NCBI RefSeq assembly: GCF_015476335.1
Contig: NZ_JADAQY010000005.1
Location: forward strand, 158,501 to 222,500
Source of the DNA: Rickettsia endosymbiont of Cardiosporidium cionae
Lineage (GTDB): Bacteria; Pseudomonadota; Alphaproteobacteria; Rickettsiales; Rickettsiaceae
Direction: 5' to 3'
DNA: 64,000 bases
Below are positions 1 to 10,197 of the stretch, piece by piece. Positions within the stretch are counted from its first letter, which is position 1, and each line of letters starts with the position of its first letter. The notes below the pieces were generated by a model. That model did no database searches and was not told the origin of the DNA. It saw only the letters and a list, made by a program, of their open reading frames with translations. Both the position numbers and the translations under genes were made by a program.

Positions 1-1920
1 GATGTAAAATATCACATGGGATATTCTTCAGATAAATTGATCAATGAGAAGAGCATACACTTATCACTAACTCCTAATCCTTCACATCTTGAATCGGTAA
101 ATCCTGTAGTAGCAGGCAAGGTAAAAGCTAAGCAATTTTTGAATAATAATGATAAAAATTCAGTAGTAGCAATTTTAGTACACGGTGATGCTGCATTTTG
201 CGGACAAGGTGTAGTATCCGAAAATCTCATCATGTCATCATTAAAAACATATGATATAGGAGGCATTATACATATTATCATTAATAATCAAATAGGTTTT
301 ACTACAGATACATCTGACGCAAGGCCTAATAGATATTGCACAGATATAGCAAAGGTAGTTGCTGCCCCCATATTACATGTAAATGCTGATAATATAGAAT
401 CTGTGATAATTGCTTGCGAATTTGCTGCCAGATATAGGCAATATTTTTATTCAGATATAGTTATAGATCTGGTTTGCTACAGAAAATACGGACATAATGA
501 AGGTGATGATCCATCTTATACTCAACCCAAAATGTATAATGTTATCAAGAACAAAAAATCTGTAGTTTCAATATATGAAGAAAAGTTGGTAAAAGAAAAG
601 TTAATTGAGAATAAATACTCTAGTGAGTTCAGAAAAGCTTTTATTGAATTTCTTGATAAAGAATTCAAGCAAATGACAAATATGAGTAACCAATTGCAAT
701 CTTTTCAAGGTCTGTGGTCAAGTATGACTAGATATCAAAATACCCAACTTGTCACAGCTGTTGAAAAAAATAAGATATTAGAATACAGTAAAAAATTACT
801 TGTTATACCAAAAGAATACTCCATAAACAATAAATTAAAAAAAATATTTCTACAAAGGTTAAATAATATAATAGAGAATCATTTTATAGATTGGGCTAGC
901 GCAGAACAACTAGCATTAGCAACATTATTAGCTGAAGGAGTTAATATCAGATTCACAGGACAAGATGTAGAAAGAGGAACATTCTCACAAAGACATGCAG
1001 TATTACATGACAGTAAAGATGGGAAAAAATATACAGCGTTAAATAATATTCAACATAATCAGGGTTATATAGAGATAGCAAATAGTAACCTTTCAGAATA
1101 TGCTGCGTTAGGTTTTGAATATGGATACTCACTTGTAAATCCAAAACACTTGGTAATATGGGAAGCGCAATTTGGTGACTTTGCAAATGGAGCTCAGATA
1201 ATCTTTGACCAATTCATATCGTCTGGTGAAATGAAATGGCTAAGAATGAGTGGTATAGTTATATTATTACCTCATGGATACGAAGGACAAGGTCCGGAGC
1301 ACAGCTCAGCAAGGCTTGAAAGATTTTTACAGCTTTCAGCAGAAAATAATATGAAAATTGTATACCCTTCTACACCTGCTTCCATATTTCATTTACTAAG
1401 ATCTCAGATAAAAGATAGTTTTAGGATACCTATGATTGTAATGTCTCCTAAATCTTTACTACGCAACAAATTATGTATTTCTGACTTATCAGATATTACT
1501 GATAATAGTAAATTTATTCCTGTACTTGATGAAATAGATAACAACACTAACATTAAAAAAATAGTATTCTGTACTGGAAAAATCTACTATGATCTATTTA
1601 CAACAAGGCGCAAGTATAATATAAAGGATGTGAAGTGTATTAGACTAGAGCAGCTTTATCCATTTCCTTCACAAGAACTTAAACAAATATTAGAAAAATA
1701 CAAAAATGCAAAACAATTCATATGGTGTCAGGAGGAATCAGAGAATATGGGAGCATGGAATTTTGTAAAATCTTATATAACAAATTTAATGAAAGATGTA
1801 AAAATTCACTCAAATATTATTTATCACGGAAGACAGGCAAGTGCTTCCCCTACATCTGGTTATTCATACATATACCAAAAAGAGCAAGATGCACTAATTA
1901 AAAATTTATTTGAAATATAA
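1..1920 (+). CDS. sucA: 2-oxoglutarate dehydrogenase E1 component, 5' end missing
   Basis: Thiamine-diphosphate-dependent E1 subunit of the 2-oxoglutarate dehydrogenase complex (TCA cycle, cytoplasm); it decarboxylates 2-oxoglutarate and succinylates the lipoyl group of SucB. The frame is open from base 1 (DVKYHMGYSSD, matching the family), so the methionine at base 16 is internal and about the first third of the protein lies outside the window. Visible signatures are HGDAAFCGQGVV, the cofactor-region YRKYGHNEGDDP, GQDVERGTFSQRHAV and the transketolase-like HGYEGQGPEHSSARLERFLQ. The C-terminus (YHGRQASASPTSGY) is complete and typical. sucB follows after 15 nt, so the two are very likely co-transcribed. 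No frameshift is seen. Confidence 0.97.
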   Translation, partial: DVKYHMGYSSDKLINEKSIHLSLTPNPSHLESVNPVVAGKVKAKQFLNNNDKNSVVAILVHGDAAFCGQGVVSENLIMSSLKTYDIGGIIHIIINNQIGFTTDTSDARPNRYCTDIAKVVAAPILHVNADNIESVIIACEFAARYRQYFYSDIVIDLVCYRKYGHNEGDDPSYTQPKMYNVIKNKKSVVSIYEEKLVKEKLIENKYSSEFRKAFIEFLDKEFKQMTNMSNQLQSFQGLWSSMTRYQNTQLVTAVEKNKILEYSKKLLVIPKEYSINNKLKKIFLQRLNNIIENHFIDWASAEQLALATLLAEGVNIRFTGQDVERGTFSQRHAVLHDSKDGKKYTALNNIQHNQGYIEIANSNLSEYAALGFEYGYSLVNPKHLVIWEAQFGDFANGAQIIFDQFISSGEMKWLRMSGIVILLPHGYEGQGPEHSSARLERFLQLSAENNMKIVYPSTPASIFHLLRSQIKDSFRIPMIVMSPKSLLRNKLCISDLSDITDNSKFIPVLDEIDNNTNIKKIVFCTGKIYYDLFTTRRKYNIKDVKCIRLEQLYPFPSQELKQILEKYKNAKQFIWCQEESENMGAWNFVKSYITNLMKDVKIHSNIIYHGRQASASPTSGYSYIYQKEQDALIKNLFEI

Positions 1921-1935
1921 TGGTAAAGATTAATT

Positions 1936-3162
1936 ATGAATGTCAACGTAATAGTACCTAACTTAGGAGAATCAATCTCTGAAGCTACAATAGCCAAATG
2001 GAATAAAAATATAGGGGATGTTGTAAAATCAGGAGAATTGATACTGGAATTAGAAACAGAAAAAGTAACACTAGAAATAAATGCTCCTAATAATGGTGTA
2101 CTAGAAACAATACTCAAAAAAGAAGAAGATAGCGTTGCAATAGGTGAAGTAGTGGCAATAATCAAAGTTATTGAAGATAATTCAATACAATCTTATAACA
2201 GTGATAAGGATAAAAAAAATATACAGCAATCAGAAGATACCCACATAAAAGATGATGTGTTGAATAAGTCAGGTCCTGCAGTAAAAAAAATAGTAAAAGA
2301 ACATGATATCAACTTATCATCTATAAAAGCTACTGGAAAAGATGGTAGATTATCCATGGCAGATGTGTTAGGAAACATCAATGATCCTCAAATCACTGAT
2401 GTAAATAAAAAAGATCTAATCCAAGATAATAAACAAAATATCGATAACAATAATAAACATAACAATGTAGAACGAGTTAAACTTTCTAAATTCAGAAAAA
2501 CCATAGCTCAGAGATTAAAAGATTCACAAAATACCGCTGCGATACTCACAACATTCAATGAAATTAATATGAGTAATGTAATTGCATTAAGACAAAAATA
2601 CCGTGATCAATTTGAAAAGCTCCACTCTGCTAAATTAGGATTTATGTCTTTTTTCGTAAAATCTGTTATCAGAGCATTACAAATGATACCAGTAGTAAAT
2701 GCTGAAATAGATGGGGAATATATTGTATACAAAAAATACTATAATATTGGAGTAGCAGTCGGTACAGAGCAAGGTCTTGTAGTACCTGTTATAAAATCTG
2801 CTGATATTCTATCATTTGCAGAAATAGAAAAACAAATTGTAAGCTTAGCAGATAAAGCAAGAAGTGGAAAATTATCCATATCAGATTTTCAAGATGGAAC
2901 ATTCTCCATTACTAATGGAGGAATATATGGCTCACTATTATCTACTCCTATTATCAATCCTCCACAAACCGCCATTATAGGGTTACATAATATACAGAAG
3001 CGCCCCATTGTAGATATCAATAATCAAATAATAATAGCACCTATGATGTATGTTGCACTTTCATATGACCATAGAATCATAGATGGTAAAGATGCTGTCA
3101 CTTTTTTAGTAAAAGTAAAACAACTAATAGAAAATCCGGAACAAATGTTATTGGAATTATAA
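1936..3162 (+). CDS. sucB: Dihydrolipoyllysine-residue succinyltransferase (E2 of 2-oxoglutarate dehydrogenase)
   Basis: E2 core of the 2-oxoglutarate dehydrogenase complex; transfers succinyl from lipoyl-lysine to CoA. At 408 aa it has the standard length. An N-terminal lipoyl domain (about 1-76) carries the lipoylated lysine K43 in ETEKVTLE. An Asn/Asp/Lys-rich linker follows, then a peripheral-subunit-binding domain (about 111-147, SGPAVKKIV...GRLSMADV), a second linker, and the catalytic domain from about 180. The active-site motif SYDHRIIDG gives H379 and D383. The start lies 15 nt after the sucA stop with only a weak purine-rich ribosome site. The SYDHR-type catalytic end and its position after sucA favour SucB over pyruvate dehydrogenase E2. 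Confidence 0.96.
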   Translation: MNVNVIVPNLGESISEATIAKWNKNIGDVVKSGELILELETEKVTLEINAPNNGVLETILKKEEDSVAIGEVVAIIKVIEDNSIQSYNSDKDKKNIQQSEDTHIKDDVLNKSGPAVKKIVKEHDINLSSIKATGKDGRLSMADVLGNINDPQITDVNKKDLIQDNKQNIDNNNKHNNVERVKLSKFRKTIAQRLKDSQNTAAILTTFNEINMSNVIALRQKYRDQFEKLHSAKLGFMSFFVKSVIRALQMIPVVNAEIDGEYIVYKKYYNIGVAVGTEQGLVVPVIKSADILSFAEIEKQIVSLADKARSGKLSISDFQDGTFSITNGGIYGSLLSTPIINPPQTAIIGLHNIQKRPIVDINNQIIIAPMMYVALSYDHRIIDGKDAVTFLVKVKQLIENPEQMLLEL

Positions 3163-3409
3163 TAGCTTTTACAATGTCATTTTTTCCTAACTAACATAAA
3201 ATATATTGTATAGCAATCTTGATACTCCAACCTAAGGTGAGTATAAGGGCGCATACCTAACGAAGAAGAAAGCAGATGAAGCTCAAAACTACACTTATAA
3301 GGCTTTTGAATTATTTTTTTGTGAATTATGCAAATGGTTATCGATTTAAATAGCGTCTAGCACTGTGATTTAATACTGCTTAAGAAATACTAAGCTAGAT
3401 ACTATTTAA
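3163..3409. other. Intergenic spacer between convergent sucB and birA
   Basis: No gene is assigned. About 3230-3300 is visibly less AT-rich than its surroundings and contains an open stretch of about 36 codons on the plus strand without a convincing start (reads ...KKKADEAQNY...FCELCKWLSI, stop near 3345). It may be a relic of a lost gene or chance. No clear hairpin-plus-T-run terminator is seen. Confidence 0.4.
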
Positions 3410-4183
3410 TTATAAAACTACATTACTATCTTCTATTATTGCTGATCGTGAATGGTAAAGATTATTATCATCTAATTTAATTATAAGCGATCCATCACCT
3501 TGATCAATAGAGTTGAATATACCAGATTTTTTTTTCCCTTCATGTATCACAGTAATTGGCTGATTTAGTTTATAAGCCCTACTTAACCATTTATTCCTAA
3601 TCTCTACAAAATCAAAACTACTTAATATCCAGCTAAAAAGATTTTTGTCAAAAATATTAACAAAATCATTCAATAAATAATCTATTCTATCTAAAGCTAT
3701 ACCTTCTTTTTGTAAGCTTGTCGCATGTATCCCTTGCATTTTAGGATAACTTAATATGTTAATACCTACACCAATAATATAATATAAATTATAATTAAAC
3801 TTTAGAGATTCAATTAATATACCAGAAATTTTTTTATCGTTTACTATTATATCATTAGGCCATTTTAACTTGATATCCAAAATCTTATTGTTATTTTTTT
3901 TTAATCGAGTCAATGTTTCAAATAATGTATTTGCTAAAATAAATGGTATTTGATATTGGTACTGGCTTTCAATTTCATTAATCACTACAATTGTCATGTA
4001 AAGAGAACCAGGCTCAGAGTACCAAATTCTATTATTTCTTCCTCTACCTTGTGTTTGTTCATTAGCCCATATAATAAAATTATTAGAGATCCCTGATCTT
4101 ACCAATCTTTTAGCTTCTGTATTTGTACTATCTACAGAATTATAAATAATAAGATTATATCTTCTTAACCAATGTAAACTCAT
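3410..4183 (-). CDS. birA: Biotin--[acetyl-CoA-carboxylase] ligase, single-domain type
   Basis: Activates biotin to biotinyl-AMP and attaches it to the biotin-carrier lysine of carboxylases. The 257-aa protein contains the adenylate-binding GRGRNNRIW (family GRGRxGRxW), the LKWPND motif, and KISGILIES with the conserved lysine, followed by IIGVGINI; these are the core signatures of the BPL/LplA fold. The C-terminal SH3-like lobe is present (ITVIHEGKKKSG). There is no N-terminal helix-turn-helix, so this is a catalysis-only enzyme rather than the E. coli-type bifunctional repressor. Convergent with sucB and divergent from recF (129 nt between the starts). Confidence 0.93.
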   Translation of the reverse strand: MSLHWLRRYNLIIYNSVDSTNTEAKRLVRSGISNNFIIWANEQTQGRGRNNRIWYSEPGSLYMTIVVINEIESQYQYQIPFILANTLFETLTRLKKNNNKILDIKLKWPNDIIVNDKKISGILIESLKFNYNLYYIIGVGINILSYPKMQGIHATSLQKEGIALDRIDYLLNDFVNIFDKNLFSWILSSFDFVEIRNKWLSRAYKLNQPITVIHEGKKKSGIFNSIDQGDGSLIIKLDDNNLYHSRSAIIEDSNVVL

Positions 4184-4312
4184 AAATCAAATAATGCTCA
4201 TTTTTATACTAGAACTTAAATAAATTTTCAGATATTTGTTAAATTATTTTATAATAGAATAATCTGCAGTCACTAACCACTATCATAGTTTACTATATAA
4301 ACTGAAATTAAC

Positions 4313-5422
4313 GTGAAAAAAAAAGGAATTTATATAAAATATTTAAATATTATTAACTATAGAAATTTTAAAAATTTTGCTATTAACATAGAATCAGGTC
4401 TAAAGCCTGTAATTCTTACTGGTAATAATGGTATTGGTAAGACTAACATATTAGAATCAATTTCACTACTTGCGCCTGGCAAAGGCTTAAGAAAAACTAA
4501 ACTAACAGATTTCTGTAAATTTGGTGAACATAGTTGGAAAACTATACATATACTAGAAGGTAAGCTCGGTACCAGTGAGATAATAAATACGGCATCACTA
4601 GGTAGCAATACCAGAAATATTACATACAACGGTACACAAATTACAAATCTTGAATTAACAAAATTGGTCAACGTAATTTGGATAACTCCACAAATGAATA
4701 CTCTGTTCATAGAAGCACCAAATACAAGAAGGAAATTATTGGATAGAATAGTAAATAATTTTGATATATTTCATGTGAATAAATTAGTACATTATGAATA
4801 TTATATGAAGCAAAGAATGAGCATTCTCAGGAAGGAGGGTAATCACAATTATACACATAATAATAAAATTTTAGATACTATCGAAGAAAAAATGTCTTCC
4901 TATGCAAAATCCATCCAATTATCTAGAAATAATGTAATCAATTTAATACAGCTAGCATTTGATAAAATGGACTTTGACTTTCCTAAGATGTCTTTCTTAA
5001 TTAATGACCTATCACGGGATATAACTAAAAATACAAATGGTGATTATATAGATAAATTCATACAAAATCTGAAAAATTATAGATATAAAGATGCATTATC
5101 AAATAGAACTAACTTTGGTGTGCATCGAATTGATTTTACAGTATTAAATAAAAACACTTCTGCAACTGCAAATTTATGTTCTACTGGTGAACAAAAAATT
5201 ATGTTGTTATCAACCATATTATCAGCGGTACAAGCATTGATGACCAATAAAAATTGTTTTCCTATATTGCTTTTAGATGAATTTTTTATACATTTAGATT
5301 CAAGATATAGAGAATGCCTATATAATTACCTACTTGGTAATGGATTACAAAATTTTATCACCTCAAATAGTTTAGAAGCTATACAAACTATTGCAAAACA
5401 TTCTGAAATAATCAAACTTTAA
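4313..5422 (+). CDS. recF: DNA replication/repair ATPase RecF
   Basis: SMC-like ATPase that with RecO and RecR loads RecA at single-strand gaps. It has 369 aa. The Walker A motif GNNGIGKT is at 37-44, the ABC-like signature CSTGEQK lies near the C-terminus, and the Walker B motif ILLLDEFFIHLD follows, all in the RecF order. The assigned start is GTG at 4313; the protein then begins MKKKGIYIKYLNIINYRNF, matching the family's first beta strand and YRNF. recO is at 40935 in the same window. recF is not beside dnaN or gyrB here. Downstream ntrY starts after 55 nt on the same strand. Confidence 0.95.
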   Translation: MKKKGIYIKYLNIINYRNFKNFAINIESGLKPVILTGNNGIGKTNILESISLLAPGKGLRKTKLTDFCKFGEHSWKTIHILEGKLGTSEIINTASLGSNTRNITYNGTQITNLELTKLVNVIWITPQMNTLFIEAPNTRRKLLDRIVNNFDIFHVNKLVHYEYYMKQRMSILRKEGNHNYTHNNKILDTIEEKMSSYAKSIQLSRNNVINLIQLAFDKMDFDFPKMSFLINDLSRDITKNTNGDYIDKFIQNLKNYRYKDALSNRTNFGVHRIDFTVLNKNTSATANLCSTGEQKIMLLSTILSAVQALMTNKNCFPILLLDEFFIHLDSRYRECLYNYLLGNGLQNFITSNSLEAIQTIAKHSEIIKL

Positions 5423-5477
5423 ACATGATGCTATATTGTGTAATCTTGTATCAATCCATTAATAAAATATTTAATAT

Positions 5478-7316
5478 ATGCCAAATTTTATATATAGAGT
5501 AAAAAATTACGTTCGAAAAATTTTTATATCTAATGATAAATTAAATTTGATATTCAACATCATATCGATAATCACTTTAATAACTGTAATTATCACTATC
5601 TACTACATATTCACTGGAATAATTTTTAAAAACTATTCCTTTGATATAATACTCAACATTATAAGTAATATAAGTATCATCCTATCAATATTATTAGGAT
5701 TATTAAATATACTAGCAATATCAAAATTCTTTATAGTTACTAAAGGGCAGAAACATTCTATACAAAAAAGAATCACCCAGGCATTTACAATGATGTCGAT
5801 AATTCCTGCTATTCTAATAATAGGATTCTTTGTATATTTTTTTCAATTTTCTATACAATCATGGTTTGATAATAAAATATCTAATGTATTAAACGAATCT
5901 GTATTGGTGGGTAACGCATATATAAAAGATCGTACTACACAACTGAAAGAAATTGCTAATTCTATCACAATAGATATTCGTAACTCAAGTCAGGATGAAA
6001 AATTATTGAGTAATATTTTTAATGAATTAGTCAATATAGGCCCAGTTGATGAAATAATATTATTTAATAAATCGAATGGCCATATCATAGCTCAAACAGA
6101 TTTTAGTTCTTATTTATCATTATTTACTATAAATTCAAGCGACTTTTTAAGGGCGATTGAAGGGGAGATGGTTGAATTATCTAATGATCCCAACAAAATG
6201 AGAATACTAGTAAATATTACATCTAATATCTACCTGTTAGTTGGTAAATGGATAGATAGAAATATCATTAATCATATAGATCAAACTAATGGTACTACAT
6301 CAGAGTATCTGAGACTGAAACTCTATATGTTTGATTTAGAAAAGATCGGATTACAAATTTTTATATCAGTATTTCTTACCATATTACTTTTTGGTACTAT
6401 TTTTGCTAAAAAATTTGCAAAAAATCTTGTACAACCTATACAACAATTACTAATTGCATCTGAAAAAGTTAGAGGAGGAGATTTAAGTACAAAAGTCGTG
6501 ATGAAACTTACCAATCAAGATGAATTTACAATACTGATATCTACATTTAATATGATGATTCAACAAATAGCTGCACAACAAAAAAAATTATTAGCTGCTC
6601 AAAAAGCACTAGCATGGTCTGATGTAGCAAGAAGAATAGCCCACGAAATTAAAAACCCCCTAACTCCAATACAACTATCAGCAGAACTTCTAGTAAAGAA
6701 ATTTCTATCTGAAGTTACTAATAAGGATATATTTCAACGATATATTGATAATATATTAAAGCACTCTAATGTTATACTTTCTATAGCATCAGAATTCGTA
6801 AACTTTTCTACATTTCCAAAACCAATATTTGTAATTCAAGACATTATATCATTGATAAAATCACATATATTTTCTAGAAAAATTATTAATGAACACATAG
6901 ACTATATATTTGAGTCTAACACAAATAAGCTAGATTTCATCTGTGATGTTCAACAAATAGATCAAGTATTAATGAATATTCTACAAAATGCTGAAGAATC
7001 ACTTGCATCAACTGAAAAGAGTTATAGAGGTAAAATTCATATTTTAGTAAAATATAAATTTCCTGAGCTAAGCATAACATGTATTGACAACGGCCCTGGT
7101 TTTACAAACGATATAATACATCATGTAAAAGAGCCTTATGTAACTTCTAAAGTAAATGGTACAGGCCTTGGTTTATCAATAGTAGATAGGATAGTACAAG
7201 AACATTGTGGATATATCTGCACTGAAAATAATTTAGTATTGTATAGCAATACAGAAAAACCAGGGGCAAAAATTAGCTTAATCTTTAACTTAGAGGAACT
7301 GAAAAATAAGTTATAA
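5478..7316 (+). CDS. ntrY: Membrane sensor histidine kinase NtrY
   Basis: Sensor kinase of the NtrY/NtrX two-component system, linked in other alphaproteobacteria to nitrogen, redox or envelope signals. The 612-aa protein has an N-terminal block of three membrane segments (about 21-50, 55-80, 100-130), an extracytoplasmic sensor region, a fourth segment near 290-310, a HAMP linker, then DHp and HATPase_c domains. The phospho-acceptor is H389 in ARRIAHEIKNPLTPIQLS, the NtrY-type H-box. N box (NILQNAEES), G1 (DNGPGF) and G2 (GTGLGLSIV) are intact, so it should be active. The partner ntrX follows on the same strand but after a 303-nt gap, so the pair may be transcribed separately. Confidence 0.93.
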   Translation: MPNFIYRVKNYVRKIFISNDKLNLIFNIISIITLITVIITIYYIFTGIIFKNYSFDIILNIISNISIILSILLGLLNILAISKFFIVTKGQKHSIQKRITQAFTMMSIIPAILIIGFFVYFFQFSIQSWFDNKISNVLNESVLVGNAYIKDRTTQLKEIANSITIDIRNSSQDEKLLSNIFNELVNIGPVDEIILFNKSNGHIIAQTDFSSYLSLFTINSSDFLRAIEGEMVELSNDPNKMRILVNITSNIYLLVGKWIDRNIINHIDQTNGTTSEYLRLKLYMFDLEKIGLQIFISVFLTILLFGTIFAKKFAKNLVQPIQQLLIASEKVRGGDLSTKVVMKLTNQDEFTILISTFNMMIQQIAAQQKKLLAAQKALAWSDVARRIAHEIKNPLTPIQLSAELLVKKFLSEVTNKDIFQRYIDNILKHSNVILSIASEFVNFSTFPKPIFVIQDIISLIKSHIFSRKIINEHIDYIFESNTNKLDFICDVQQIDQVLMNILQNAEESLASTEKSYRGKIHILVKYKFPELSITCIDNGPGFTNDIIHHVKEPYVTSKVNGTGLGLSIVDRIVQEHCGYICTENNLVLYSNTEKPGAKISLIFNLEELKNKL

Positions 7317-7619
7317 ATATTTATATAATATTAATAACTTATTTTTTATGTAACAAAAAATCAATAGTATTAGTAAAAATTATTACATTGATTTTATTTT
7401 GTTGATTTATCAACATAATCATATTATTGTTTCCAGTGTGGCTAGTGATGATAAGTCTTATAGATAAATTCTAAAATAAAGCGAGTAATTTTATGCATAT
7501 GGGTAATTAGAGGTCGGTATTAGGTAATGTTTTAGTGTAATAAATTATTCACTAAGTTGTCACTGTGTTGTACGCAACTTTTGTATTATTGTATTCCAAT
7601 ATATTGAGGTATAAATATT
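7317..7619. other. 303-nt spacer between ntrY and ntrX
   Basis: No open frame of note. Near the ntrX start, about 7555-7581, there is an inverted repeat AAGTTG...CAACTT with a 15-nt loop. The length and this dyad suggest ntrX has its own promoter or leader. No tRNA- or known small-RNA-like segment was recognised. Confidence 0.4.
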
Positions 7620-9056
7620 ATGGCTTTAAATGTTCTTATAGTGGATGATGAAATGGATATATGTAACTTGATATCTGATACCCTAGATAGTAGAATTTAT
7701 AGCACTCGTGTAGCATCAAATAGTTATCAGGCATTAGAAGAAATTACAAAAAAGATTCCAAATGTTATTGTACTAGATGTTTGGTTACAAGGAAGTGAAA
7801 TAGATGGCTTAGGGATATTAGAAATAGTTAAAGAACGATATCCTTTTATACCAGTGATCATGATTAGCGGACATGGAACTATAAAAATAGCAGTAGAAGC
7901 TATAAAGATGGGGGCTTATGATTATCTAGAAAAACCCTTTAGCCATGAAAAGCTACTCATATTAATCCAGAGAGCAACAGAGGCTACGTTACTCAAAAAA
8001 GAAAATATAGAACTCAGATCTAAAGTCCTAGATAAACTTAGTTTAGTAGGCAATTCAGCAACAATTACAAAGTTTAAATCTTCCATAGATAAAGTTGCGT
8101 CTAGTAGTGCAAGAATTATGATCTTCGGAGCTGTTGGTAGCGGTAAAGAATTAACTGCAAAATTAATTCATAAACAATCTGATAGGACCACTAATCCTTT
8201 TGTAGTGTTTAATCCATCATTAATGACAGAAAATAAAATTATGTCTGAGTTATTTGGTGATACGGAAAATAATAATAGCAATGTTTACCATTTACTCAGC
8301 AAAAGATTAACTATTTTAGAGGCAGCTAACACCGGTGTGCTGTATATAGATGAAATAACAGAATTACCAATTAAAGTACAAAAAAGATTAATACAGTTTT
8401 TACAAGATCAAACAATAGTAAGAAACGGACAAAGCATAAAATTAGATATACGCTTTATTACTTCGACATCTAAGAACATACAGTCAGAAATAGATAAACA
8501 TAATTTTAGGCTAGATTTATATTATAGATTAAATGTTATATCGCTAAAAGTACCAATGCTAGGAGAACATAAAGATGATATCCCAGCTTTAGTAGAGTAT
8601 TTTGTAGAACAATTATCTAATTTTTCCGGTCTAAAAAAACGTAACTTTTCTTCAGAAGCACTAGCTGCTCTTCAGTCTTACGATTGGCCTGGTAATATAA
8701 GACAATTGCGCAACGTAGTAGAATGGACGCTAATTATGACTCCAATCTGTGATTCAGAGTGTTATGAAATTAATATAAATATGTTACCTAAAGAAATATT
8801 AGATAATAAATTAAAAGTAGAAACAATGCATAATCACACAAATTCACCAAACATAGATATGATGTCTATGCCTCTAAGAGAAGCCAGAGAGGTTTTTGAA
8901 AGACAGTACTTAGCTGCGCAAATGAATAGATTTAACAATAATATCTCTAAAACTTCAAATTTTGTGGGTATGGAAAGATCTGCTTTACACAGAAAGCTGA
9001 AAATGCTGAGTATTAGTAGTGAAAAATACAGTAAATTAAAGTTGGAAGCATTATAG
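7620..9056 (+). CDS. ntrX: NtrX-family response regulator, AAA+ domain lacking the GAFTGA loop
   Basis: Response regulator partner of NtrY. The 478-aa protein has a receiver domain (about 1-125; phospho-acceptor D53 in IVLDVW, acidic pair DDE at 9-11), an NtrC-type AAA+ domain (about 140-380) and a C-terminal Fis-type helix-turn-helix (about 435-470, [19 protein letters not shown]). Walker A reads GAVGSGKE (170-177) and Walker B VLYIDE (D244, E245). The sigma-54 contact loop is missing: after ELFG the expected EKGAFTGA is replaced by [13 protein letters not shown]. That fits a lineage without RpoN and suggests regulation of sigma-70 promoters through the helix-turn-helix. The start ATG follows an AGGT-type site at 7607. 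Confidence 0.93.
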   Translation: MALNVLIVDDEMDICNLISDTLDSRIYSTRVASNSYQALEEITKKIPNVIVLDVWLQGSEIDGLGILEIVKERYPFIPVIMISGHGTIKIAVEAIKMGAYDYLEKPFSHEKLLILIQRATEATLLKKENIELRSKVLDKLSLVGNSATITKFKSSIDKVASSSARIMIFGAVGSGKELTAKLIHKQSDRTTNPFVVFNPSLMTENKIMSELFGDTENNNSNVYHLLSKRLTILEAANTGVLYIDEITELPIKVQKRLIQFLQDQTIVRNGQSIKLDIRFITSTSKNIQSEIDKHNFRLDLYYRLNVISLKVPMLGEHKDDIPALVEYFVEQLSNFSGLKKRNFSSEALAALQSYDWPGNIRQLRNVVEWTLIMTPICDSECYEININMLPKEILDNKLKVETMHNHTNSPNIDMMSMPLREAREVFERQYLAAQMNRFNNNISKTSNFVGMERSALHRKLKMLSISSEKYSKLKLEAL

Positions 9057-9921
9057 CAAATCATTACCTACGAGGCTGATATTAATATAGTCTATTTGTT
9101 ATTCTAATGTTCTCGTACTTAAAATCTAAAGTAAGTTTTCGTGCCTTTGCTTTGCTTTTGCTTCTTTGATATATTCTTACCAATGATTTTAATTTGTAAT
9201 ATTTCACTATCAGTATCTTTTGTTAAATTGGACTGTAAATTAACTAATAAGGGCATAAATTATTGCTCTATCAATGCTCTCTAGCATAAATGAAATTTAG
9301 CATTATTTTAAGAATTAATATCATAAAAAATAGTTATAACCGCTGATGATCAAAAATTTTGCTTAATTTTGTATTTTGTTTCATATTGATTTTATAGATC
9401 TATTCTATATCTATAAAATCTAGTTAGATAATTTAATTTTTCTACTCTTAGTGATCAGTAAAAACAAAAATTGACAGTATATTTTATAATAATTAAACAT
9501 ACTGAATACTATATTAATTCAATATTCTCAGCCTAAAACTAATAACTTGAGTATAACTATAGATGTAACCTAACATAACAGATTATAAAACTAAAATAAC
9601 AATTATTAGAGGTATAAAATACTAATTTAATTCAAACATTATTCAAAACACATAATGTCTGTACAAAAAGTTTTTTTTACAAGTTAGTATTTTATCAAAT
9701 ACAAAAACTAACAATTATAACCAAATCTTATCATTTAAGTCTAGAAAGTGTAATACACTAATATGTCTAGATAAAAAATCTATCTAATTTTAAAATACAT
9801 CTCATAAATAACTACTAAAACTTTAATAAATAGTAAAAAACATCTTGTTTTTAAGCTCACTAACGGCTACTATCATACAGGCGTTCAATAATAATAGAAA
9901 TAATTTTAAAAAGCAAAAATT
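9057..9921. other. 865-nt non-coding region upstream of the HU gene
   Basis: No convincing gene. Several dyads are present. A 12-bp perfect stem (9388-9399 with 9409-9420, 9-nt loop) is followed by a long-range 12-bp inverted repeat (9614-9625 with 9684-9695) that encloses an imperfect A/T-rich hairpin around 9660-9681. A small hairpin AGTGT-AAT-ACACT lies near 9746-9758, between two copies of GTCTAGA. TTGACA at about 9471 could be a -35 box. This may hold promoters, a long HU leader or an unannotated small RNA; nothing is certain. Confidence 0.4.
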
Positions 9922-10197
9922 ATGAATAAGACCGATTTAGTACGCTTTATTACCAAAAAATATGCGATTAGCAGCACTGAAGCAAAACAAGCTTTGGAGA
10001 TGTCTATAGATTCTATAGAATCAAACCTAGTTGCAGGCAGTGAGGTAGCTCTTGTAGGATTTGGAACATTTTCTATAAAGCGTAGACAAGAAAAAGCCGG
10101 TGTAAACCCAAAAACTAGGGAGAAAATCACAATACCAGCTGCAAATTATGTATCCTTTAAGGCAGGTAAAAACTTAAAAGAAGCTGTGAATAAGTAA
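9922..10197 (+). CDS. hup: HU-type DNA-binding protein
   Basis: Small histone-like protein that binds and bends DNA without strong sequence specificity; part of the nucleoid. Its 91 aa match the HU length. The dimerisation helices begin MNKTDLVRFITKKY; GFGTFSIKRRQEKAGVNPKT carries the beta-arm with the minor-groove-intercalating NP dipeptide, and it ends YVSFKAGKNLKEAVN. The arm and ending favour HU over IHF; an IHF-alpha-like paralogue lies at 13087. It stands alone between two unusually long non-coding stretches (865 nt upstream, 401 nt downstream). Confidence 0.95.
   Translation: MNKTDLVRFITKKYAISSTEAKQALEMSIDSIESNLVAGSEVALVGFGTFSIKRRQEKAGVNPKTREKITIPAANYVSFKAGKNLKEAVNK

Noticed and set aside
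16..18. ATG as start of sucA
   Set aside because: The frame is open from base 1 and the residues before this Met match the family, so the Met is internal.
9105..9175. Short minus-strand open stretch (Lys-rich) after ntrX, considered as a gene remnant
   Set aside because: Under 30 codons, no start, no recognisable family.
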